DNA of 64,000 nt, from NCBI GenBank assembly GCA_004556565.1, contig SFGN01000008.1, positions 35,053 through 99,052 on the forward strand. Direction: 5' to 3'. The notes under the pieces were generated by a model. It was given only the letters and a program-made list of their open reading frames with translations, was not told the DNA's origin and made no database searches. Shown piece after piece: positions 58,839 to 64,000 of the stretch. The translations under genes and the position numbers were made by a program. This DNA is from Lachnospiraceae bacterium (GTDB lineage Bacteria; Bacillota; Clostridia; Lachnospirales; Lachnospiraceae). Numbering within the stretch: position 1 is the stretch's first letter; every line of letters begins with the position of its first letter.

Positions 58839-58964
58839 ATGCGAAGAGTGTATTTGCTACAACGCATTAGAGAATCCAATGATTGGCCCAAAGGAATAAG
58901 AATATATGCCGACAAACCATGTACTGGTTGGCGCACAATACGCGTTGAAGAAGTTAACGATTAA
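58839..58964 (+). CDS. Small basic protein, 41 residues
   Basis: A short gene with GGAGGG 12 bases before the ATG. The product (RRVYLLQRIRESNDWPKGIR and CTGWRTIRVEEVND) is basic and beta-rich. It fills the gap and ends with AAGGAGAAGG for the next gene. Confidence 0.55.
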   Translation: MRRVYLLQRIRESNDWPKGIRIYADKPCTGWRTIRVEEVND

Positions 58965-58975
58965 GGAGAAGGAAT

Positions 58976-59635
58976 ATGAAGAAGTATGAATTGACCACAG
59001 AAACAAAAGTTGTATCTGGGCACACTTTGTACCGCATTCGCGCATTGGTTGCATTTGGGAGTGTAGATACAGGTGAGTTGGGCGGCTGGATTGAAAACGA
59101 AACTAATCTTGCCCAATACGGTAATGCATGGGTATACGGCAATGCGCAGGTATACGGCAATGCGCAGGTATGCGGCAATGCGCAGGTATACGGTGATGCG
59201 GAGGTATGTGGTAATGCATGGGTATACGGCAATGCGCAGGTATACGGCAATGCGCAGGTATACGGCGATGCACAGGTATACGGCAATGCATGGGTATGCG
59301 GTAATGCGTGGGTATACGGTGATGCGGAGGTATGTGGTAATGCATGGGTATACGGCAATGCGCAGGTATACGGCAATGCGCAGGTATGCGGCAATGCGAG
59401 GGTATGCGATAATGCGGCAATTATGACTATATCACATATTGGCTCCCGCTTTGGCACCACAACGTTTTTTGTGCTAAAAAACGGGAAAATCGGCGTTCAG
59501 TGTGGTTGCTTTTATGGGGATATAGACGAATTTGCCGCAAAAGTTGAGCAAACACATGGCAATAATCAACACGGTAAGGCGTACAAGCTGGCAATTGAAT
59601 TGGCAAAATTGCGACTTCAAACAAGGAAGGAGTAA
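58976..59635 (+). CDS. Hexapeptide-repe­at (YGNAQV) beta-helix protein
   Basis: The product is 219 residues. ALVAFGSVDTGELGGWIENE and NLAQYGNAW lead into about 17 tandem six-residue units of (Y/C)G(N/D)A(Q/W/E)V from residue 48 to 150, as in left-handed beta helices of the YdcK type. The C-terminal domain (FFVLKNGKIGVQCGCFYG, FAAKVEQTHG) is a recurrent phage domain. The 18-bp DNA units are nearly identical. Function unknown. Confidence 0.85.
   Translation: MKKYELTTETKVVSGHTLYRIRALVAFGSVDTGELGGWIENETNLAQYGNAWVYGNAQVYGNAQVCGNAQVYGDAEVCGNAWVYGNAQVYGNAQVYGDAQVYGNAWVCGNAWVYGDAEVCGNAWVYGNAQVYGNAQVCGNARVCDNAAIMTISHIGSRFGTTTFFVLKNGKIGVQCGCFYGDIDEFAAKVEQTHGNNQHGKAYKLAIELAKLRLQTRKE
59118..59415 (+). 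repeat. Tandem 18-bp repeat array
   Basis: About 16 copies of an 18-bp unit (GGTATACGGCAATGCGCA type) code for the YGNAQV units. High identity favours copy-number change. Confidence 0.85.
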
Positions 59636-59637
59636 CT

Positions 59638-59766
59638 ATGCGGATTTATCCTACATCTGACGAGGCATTAAAGAATTGCTATGGAGATGAAATTGTGGTA
59701 GAGGTTGACGGCGGTTTTGCTGTAATGAAGATTACGGATTACATTGTGTGGGAAAAACAGATTTGA
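59638..59766 (+). CDS. Small acidic protein, 42 residues
   Basis: A short gene with AAGGAAGGAGTAACT before the ATG. The product (EALKNCYGDEIVVEVDGGFA, MKITDYIVWEKQI) is acidic and alpha/beta. It fills a gap, and its stop is followed by GGAGG of the next gene. Confidence 0.6.
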   Translation: MRIYPTSDEALKNCYGDEIVVEVDGGFAVMKITDYIVWEKQI

Positions 59767-59779
59767 GGAGGAATTGCAA

Positions 59780-60055
59780 ATGAAACAGAAAATTAATACG
59801 GTTTACGGGCTAATTTCTGCCTACCAGAGTAAACATCCTCACGGGCATTACTTTGACGAGGATACCTTGCGATTCTTCGGGGAGCGCATAAGCGAGATGC
59901 GAGTGCTCAAGGGAACGGCAACAATAATGGATTGTATGGGCGAAGAACACACTTGTTATGTTCTCAGTAGCTTGCAGCGTAAGCATCCTATGGGGCCACG
60001 GCGTAAGTACACATACTTTGATGTTGAAACGTTGGATAATGTAATATGTGATTAA
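59780..60055 (+). CDS. Phage protein of the SAYQSKHPxGHYFDxDTLRFFGE family
   Basis: The product is 91 residues from the ATG at 59780 (GAGGAGGAATTGCAA upstream). ISAYQSKHPHGHYFDEDTLR, FFGERISEMRVLKGT and YTYFDVETLDNVI are typical of a widespread small phage family whose function is unknown to me. Confidence 0.75.
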   Translation: MKQKINTVYGLISAYQSKHPHGHYFDEDTLRFFGERISEMRVLKGTATIMDCMGEEHTCYVLSSLQRKHPMGPRRKYTYFDVETLDNVICD

Positions 60056-60068
60056 GGAGAAAACAAGA

Positions 60069-60752
60069 ATGAATCAAAAACGCAAGGTATATGCAGTGCA
60101 GATTGCACCAGAGTATCAGGATTCACCTTGGGACCTGTTTGGCTATGAACAGTTGGAAATAGATAAGGCTGCTATATGGGGCAATTGCAAATTAAAGGGT
60201 TACACCTTCTCTGAGTTTATTAAGGTTGTTGAAGCACTGGGCAATATGGATTGGGACGATGTTGGTAAGTATTATGATTCTAAGCAGGAAATGCTGTTGG
60301 ATTATGTAGCGCCTATAGACAGAGATGTGTATACGGATGAGGAAATTGCACAGTGGAAAAAAGCGTGCGACTTGTACAATGCAGATTATGGACGTAATGA
60401 ACGACAAGCTATCTGTATGGGTTTAACGCTTATGATGGGTAAGGAATATGATTATCGTCAAATCAGTGGGTGTTGTCAGAGCGACTGGAATTATTTCTTC
60501 TACCCAACTGACCTGTACGATGACAAAATGGTGCGCGTTGTAGAGACAGAGTATTTTAATACAGGAGAAGAATGGACGGTGCATGAGGAGAACACTGAGC
60601 CGGAATCCCCTAATGATGTGCAGGGTTATAGCATTTATGTTTATGATGATGCCCGTAAGGAAATAGCAGAAAGTGAAGGTGTTGAACCGGAGAACGTGAT
60701 ACTGTGGGCATTTGATGGGTGGCGAAGAACACCTAAGTATCAGCAAATCTGA
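60069..60752 (+). CDS. Hypothetical acidic protein
   Basis: The product is 227 residues from the ATG at 60069, with AAGGAGAAAAC upstream. It contains QIAPEYQDSPWDLFGYEQL, VVEALGNMDWDDVGKYYD and GYSIYVYDDARKEIAESEG. It is acidic and alpha/beta. Not recognised. Confidence 0.65.
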   Translation: MNQKRKVYAVQIAPEYQDSPWDLFGYEQLEIDKAAIWGNCKLKGYTFSEFIKVVEALGNMDWDDVGKYYDSKQEMLLDYVAPIDRDVYTDEEIAQWKKACDLYNADYGRNERQAICMGLTLMMGKEYDYRQISGCCQSDWNYFFYPTDLYDDKMVRVVETEYFNTGEEWTVHEENTEPESPNDVQGYSIYVYDDARKEIAESEGVEPENVILWAFDGWRRTPKYQQI

Positions 60753-60766
60753 GGAGGAATCCAACA

Positions 60767-61048
60767 ATGTATAAGGGTTATGTGAACGCAGGTTATACAA
60801 TTCAGATTTTCCATGAAATTGGTAATGATGGGGTTGCAATAGGTGTGCGGTCTGGCATAAAAGATGATCCTGCTCCGTTTGTGGTGTGGAATTATATGTG
60901 TGAGAACGGCGTTCCATCATTTTATTGGGGTGCATATTCGAATGAAAAACGACAAGCTATAACAACATTTATAGAAAAAGTACGAGTGTTAGCGTCGGAG
61001 TTGGGCTGGCTTGCATGGAACGCATTGACAGTGGAGGCATCGAAATGA
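60767..61048 (+). CDS. Small hypothetical protein
   Basis: The product is 93 residues: NAGYTIQIFHEIGNDGVAIG, FVVWNYMCENGVPSFYWGAY, then a helical end. This strand-strand-helix pattern is common in early-arm phage proteins. GAGGAGGAATCC precedes the ATG. Confidence 0.65.
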   Translation: MYKGYVNAGYTIQIFHEIGNDGVAIGVRSGIKDDPAPFVVWNYMCENGVPSFYWGAYSNEKRQAITTFIEKVRVLASELGWLAWNALTVEASK

Positions 61049-61545
61049 ATTACAAAAAGCTGTATGAGTGGGCGAGCAAAATACAAATGAATGGAAAACC
61101 GTCTCTCAACTATATTTTTCGCGATGCTGATGGCACATTTTCTGCGTGTAATGAGTTTATGGGCTTTAACGTGCTATCACTTCCCGAAGGAATCCCGTTC
61201 AGAGAAGAAACGCCATTCTATTTGGCAAGTAAGTTGAAGCGGGATGCAGACTTGTACGATTACACGGTATGTGATGCGCCACATCTGTACTGCATCAAGA
61301 TTAAAGAGTGTAAAACAAGAGAGGTACCAGGTAAAACAATTCCTTATGTGATGGTTGACAACAGTATGTATAACGCAAGGTATATCAAGCAGGCCATAGA
61401 TGTTATGGGTAAGAAGGTGCATTTCTTTAAAAGTGCGAATTGGTTGTCCCCATTATTCATTACGGAGGATGAAACCTCTTGGACGGTACAGTGCATGATA
61501 ATGCCAATAAGGTATGACAAAAACAAAATCGAGGAGGAATCGTAA
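61045..61545 (+). CDS. Hypothetical protein
   Basis: The product is 166 residues from the ATG at 61045 (GTGGAGGCATCGAA upstream), overlapping the previous stop by four bases. YKKLYEWASKIQMNGKPSL, FYLASKLKRDADLYDYTV and VTNSMYNARYIKQAIDVMG-like regions (SMYNARYIKQAIDVMG). The last matches DNA clamp-like motifs only weakly. Not assigned. Confidence 0.6.
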   Translation: MNYKKLYEWASKIQMNGKPSLNYIFRDADGTFSACNEFMGFNVLSLPEGIPFREETPFYLASKLKRDADLYDYTVCDAPHLYCIKIKECKTREVPGKTIPYVMVDNSMYNARYIKQAIDVMGKKVHFFKSANWLSPLFITEDETSWTVQCMIMPIRYDKNKIEEES

Positions 61546-61907
61546 TGAATTATGAAATTCGCTCGTATAGTGCTTATGATAATTGGACAGTGACGACAAA
61601 TTCAAAAAATGTTTCTGATATTATGAGCAAAATGGTAGAACGTGCTGGTCGAATATGTGAACGGTATGCCAGTGACATATTTTACAACTTGGCTGATTAT
61701 GACCATGCCGTACAAACGGCAGAAAAATATGATAAGGTGCTGTGTTTTCGTGAAAACGGTGTAAGCACTTGGGGTGTTCGTGATGACATGATACACAACA
61801 CATATCTTTCTTCAGAATTTATTCAATATTGGCGATTAAGATGGAATCCGAATACGGAATATGGGTCTTTTATCAGAGTAACCTTGCGTCCAATCGAGGA
61901 GGAATAG
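61545..61907 (+). CDS. Hypothetical protein
   Basis: The product is 120 residues, coupled to the previous gene by TAATG. YEIRSYSAYDNWTVTTNS, MVERAGRICERYASDIFYNL and RLRWNPNTEYGSFIRVTL. Alpha/beta; not recognised. GAGGAGGAATCG precedes the ATG. Confidence 0.6.
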   Translation: MNYEIRSYSAYDNWTVTTNSKNVSDIMSKMVERAGRICERYASDIFYNLADYDHAVQTAEKYDKVLCFRENGVSTWGVRDDMIHNTYLSSEFIQYWRLRWNPNTEYGSFIRVTLRPIEEE

Positions 61908-61910
61908 GAA

Positions 61911-62084
61911 ATGAATGCAGATACATCAACTGCGCGGTTAATTGAAGCCGTCATTGACTACTGTGCGGGAGTGTGGAACGATGATGAAATTATAGATGTG
62001 CTAACAAACACTTTTGGTATGGACAAAAACGATTTTATCGACGCCGGTTATGAAAATTATATCAAACAGTATTGGGAGGATTAA
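61911..62084 (+). CDS. Small helical protein, 57 residues, paralogue of 62091
   Basis: A short gene with GAGGAGGAATAGGAA before the ATG. The product (ARLIEAVIDYCAGVWNDDEI, IDAGYENYIKQYWED) is a clear paralogue of the first 60 residues of the next gene. A local duplication of an HTH-like helical unit. Confidence 0.7.
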   Translation: MNADTSTARLIEAVIDYCAGVWNDDEIIDVLTNTFGMDKNDFIDAGYENYIKQYWED

Positions 62085-62090
62085 GCGCCA

Positions 62091-62582
62091 ATGGACAGAT
62101 ATGACAACAACACTACACGGTTTATCAAGGCGGCGGTCACTTATTGTAGAGAGAACGATTGGGACAATACCGACATTGTAGAAGCATTGTGTGGCACGTT
62201 CGGAGTATCGGTCAATCAGATCGCGGACGCAGGTTATCAGAACATAGTGCAGCAGTATATGAATGAGATCAATAAAGGCGTAGACAGATATATTCTCGAA
62301 CATGCCAAGAAGCTTATCACTGATTTTTGTCTGAAAGAATATAACTGCGAGGGTGATTTCAGTGATTTGACGTGCATCAATATTGCTTACACCTGCACTT
62401 CTGACGAAGAAATCCCTATTCAGATTGTCGTTGACCTCGTGCATTGCGAAATGAAATGCTATTTAAGTGGCGAACTGTTTCGGACGCGGACATACGATTC
62501 GCTGGGCGATTTGACGGCTGCTGAATTGGAATACTTGAATTTTGATGAGTTGGTGTCATTAACATATTGGGAGGAGGATTAA
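62091..62582 (+). CDS. Hypothetical protein with duplicated N-terminal domain
   Basis: The product is 163 residues. Residues 1-58 (FIKAAVTYCRENDWDNTDIV, ADAGYQNIVQQYMNE) are related to the 61911 gene. The rest (CEGDFSDLTCINIAYTC, EIPIQIVVDLVHCEMKCYLS) is a beta-rich domain with several Cys. Not recognised. Confidence 0.65.
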   Translation: MDRYDNNTTRFIKAAVTYCRENDWDNTDIVEALCGTFGVSVNQIADAGYQNIVQQYMNEINKGVDRYILEHAKKLITDFCLKEYNCEGDFSDLTCINIAYTCTSDEEIPIQIVVDLVHCEMKCYLSGELFRTRTYDSLGDLTAAELEYLNFDELVSLTYWEED

Positions 62583-62585
62583 ATT

Positions 62586-62861
62586 ATGTTTCATTTGATG
62601 GCATACAACAAAGATCAAGATAGATACGATGAATGGCAAGCCGGTACGTTGCAAGCGGTACAAGCAGAAGCGTTATTCTGCCGAGATTTATTGAAGGTGG
62701 ATGAGTTAAGGGACGTAAGTGGTGAAGTATATGATTGGTTGGAAATATGGGACGATGAAGATGATGATGGAAAAGAGGATGTGATAGTTTTATCCGATAA
62801 GTTGATGTACAGAGGGAATTATGATGACAGTTTTGATGAAATCAAAAAAGAGGAGGATTAA
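62586..62861 (+). CDS. Very acidic small protein
   Basis: The product is 91 residues with a run of acidic residues (WDDEDDDGKEDV, DDSFDEIKKEED). The charge pattern is like that of DNA-mimic or anti-defence proteins, but this is inference. The start has GAGGAGGATTAAATT upstream. Confidence 0.65.
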   Translation: MFHLMAYNKDQDRYDEWQAGTLQAVQAEALFCRDLLKVDELRDVSGEVYDWLEIWDDEDDDGKEDVIVLSDKLMYRGNYDDSFDEIKKEED

Positions 62862-62865
62862 ATAA

Positions 62866-63282
62866 ATGGGTTATTACAGCGATGTGGCACTAACGCTCAA
62901 AAAGGCAGATGCAATAGAATTGGTACGGCAGGCACAGGAAAATACATATGCCAAGGAGTTGTTTAACTGTGTCACATCAATTCATAAGGATTCCGACTAT
63001 GTAACTTTCGTTTGGAATTGTGTAAAGTGGTATTCTCAGTTTGATAATGTGCAGTTTGTTACTAATTTTTATCAAGCACTCGGAACTTATCACTTTCAGC
63101 GCATAGGAGAAGATCTGAGGGATATTGAAGAAGAGTGGAATGATGAAGATGATGAGGATTATAGAGTAGTGGAAGCCTGTGAAATCTCGCGAGAATTCTA
63201 TTTTCCCTCTGGTCAGGAATTGACATTGAATTCATTTAAGGAAGCAGTTCCAAGCACTGCCAAATCGATGGAGGCAAACTAA
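62866..63282 (+). CDS. Phage protein of the MGYYSDVALTL family
   Basis: The product is 138 residues. The start GYYSDVALTLKKADAIELV and the WNCVKWYSQFDNVQFV segment are typical of a widespread small phage family. The middle is acidic (DIEEEWNDEDDEDYRVVE). Its function is unknown to me. Confidence 0.75.
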   Translation: MGYYSDVALTLKKADAIELVRQAQENTYAKELFNCVTSIHKDSDYVTFVWNCVKWYSQFDNVQFVTNFYQALGTYHFQRIGEDLRDIEEEWNDEDDEDYRVVEACEISREFYFPSGQELTLNSFKEAVPSTAKSMEAN

Positions 63283-63507
63283 ATGACCGCATACGACAAA
63301 TATCAGTTGGAATGGATGATAGCACATGGGCATAGTATCGGGGATCTGGTGAAAGCTCTTGGGGAATATAACGCTGACTGTCTTGGCAAGTACGCAATAG
63401 AGCCGGAATTGCTGTGGGCATGGGAAAATGATAACGGTTTCAACGGTGAAATATGGGCGTGTTATGACGAATGGTTGGAGTGTGAAGGTCAGGAGGGAAC
63501 TGAATAA
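63283..63507 (+). CDS. Small acidic protein
   Basis: The product is 74 residues: YDKYQLEWMIAHGHSIGDLV, LLWAWENDNGFNGEIWACYD. Helical, acidic, Trp-rich. It directly follows the previous stop. Not recognised. Confidence 0.65.
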   Translation: MTAYDKYQLEWMIAHGHSIGDLVKALGEYNADCLGKYAIEPELLWAWENDNGFNGEIWACYDEWLECEGQEGTE

Positions 63508-63508
63508 A

Positions 63509-63613
63509 ATGAGCGAATGGGAGATGAGACCGATTAAGTCTATTCGACTGACAGATTCGAAGGGCAATACTATGATAGACTGGACTCCTTTTTTAAACTA
63601 CACAAGAACGTAG
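63509..63613 (+). CDS. Small protein, 34 residues
   Basis: A short gene with AGGAGGGAACTGAATAAA before the ATG. The product (RPIKSIRLTDSKGNTMIDWT) is a beta hairpin-like peptide. It fills the gap between two genes of the same operon. Confidence 0.55.
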   Translation: MSEWEMRPIKSIRLTDSKGNTMIDWTPFLNYTRT

Positions 63614-63626
63614 AGGGGAAAACTAA

Positions 63627-63902
63627 ATGAAAATCTATATGGACACTGAGACGGCACAAATCATAACTGAGCAAGAACTGCGGACGGAGTTTTATGACTT
63701 ACGAGCCGAACAGCCTGAAACCTATGATTATAGTTTTGAGTGCTATGTGCGGAACTGTTGCGGTAAAAACGGATTTCTTCAGGAAATGAGTGAGGATGCA
63801 GTGCGGTACGCTGTTGTGTCGCTGATATTGGGCGGTGCAGGACAGAGAGCAAGAGAGGTGGTAAGGGCATGGAAGGATATAAAATACGTAATCATGCAGT
63901 AG
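63627..63902 (+). CDS. Hypothetical protein
   Basis: The product is 91 residues: IYMDTETAQIITEQELRTEF and YDYSFECYVRNCCGKNGFLQEM. The start and the ECYVRNC segment match small early-arm phage proteins. It overlaps the next frame by 34 bases. Confidence 0.6.
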   Translation: MKIYMDTETAQIITEQELRTEFYDLRAEQPETYDYSFECYVRNCCGKNGFLQEMSEDAVRYAVVSLILGGAGQRAREVVRAWKDIKYVIMQ

Positions 63903-64000
63903 AAAACGGGTTCCATTTTAGAGTGGCATTTTGTGAGGACAACAAATTTCATATCGACTGCATAGATAAATGGGTGTATAGCTATGGGCAATACTATATG
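63869..64000 (+). CDS. Partial hypothetical protein at the window end
   Basis: An open frame starts at the ATG 63869 (GAGGTGGTAAGGGC upstream) inside the previous gene and runs off the window. It reads GYKIRNHAVENGFHFRVAFC and DKWVYSYGQYY, protein-like. Only 44 residues are visible. Confidence 0.5.
   Translation, partial: MEGYKIRNHAVENGFHFRVAFCEDNKFHIDCIDKWVYSYGQYYM

Noticed and set aside
57570-59415. CRISPR-like or satellite repeats
   Set aside because: The 15- and 18-bp periods are pentapeptide and hexapeptide codons in open frames.
1-64000. Integrase, excisionase or attachment site
   Set aside because: No tyrosine or serine recombinase motifs are visible in any frame; lifestyle cannot be decided from this window.

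Overview
The window is a 64 kb piece of a long-tailed (siphovirus-type) bacteriophage genome. The host is probably a gut member of the Clostridia (inference). The phage assignment rests on a complete head and tail morphogenesis series: small and large terminase, portal, prohead protease, major capsid protein, connectors, tail tube, a 1973-residue tape measure, Dit, a tail endopeptidase and fibres. The host guess rests on strong AGGAGG-type ribosome sites, a BspA-like leucine-rich fibre, an IPKTG wall-sorting-like tail, a DinJ/YafQ module and DUF6440-like and zinc-ribbon proteins of Firmicutes phages. I saw no integrase, tRNA, CRISPR array, holin or endolysin; both window ends cut genes.

Layout. 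Everything from 1 to about 50.5 kb is on the minus strand and reads leftwards from a strong promoter at 50663-50691. In transcription order it holds: an SF2 helicase; about 20 small, overlapping genes, many of them zinc-ribbon proteins (42-49 kb); a YonO-like RNA polymerase split into three exons by two group I introns (38.7-42.1 kb); a phosphoesterase and a PAPS-reductase-like protein; a terminator; fibre-like genes; the terminases; head genes (24-33 kb); tail tube; a PhoH-ClpP-RuvC enzyme cassette; chaperone candidates; tape measure; Dit; Tal; and a fibre cluster ending in a secreted protein and a subtilisin-like protease (1-11 kb). From 51.5 kb on everything is on the plus strand: a sigma-region-4-like regulator, an uncharacterised gene followed by a hammerhead ribozyme and a second structured RNA, a toxin-antitoxin pair with a consensus promoter, and about 28 small, often acidic genes with near-identical ribosome sites, typical of an early or host-takeover arm. 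The roughly 1 kb between the arms (50.5-51.5 kb) is a divergent control region.

How it works together (inference). Host polymerase would read the outward promoters in the control region, giving the plus-strand takeover genes and the minus-strand helicase and RNAP. The phage RNAP, made only after two introns are removed, could then read the structural genes, as YonO does for SPbeta late genes. Terminators after the capsid and tail-tube genes would tune virion protein ratios.

The most notable feature is the RNAP. The first intron sits exactly inside the catalytic DxDGD motif (D|NDGD). Both introns have P1 and P10 pairings that fix the splice sites, so no active polymerase can be made without self-splicing. 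Other notable points are a type I hammerhead ribozyme at 53604-53660, a three-way-junction RNA at 53758-53842, several genes that seem to start at ATA, and a tail-region gene broken by two compensating frameshifts.
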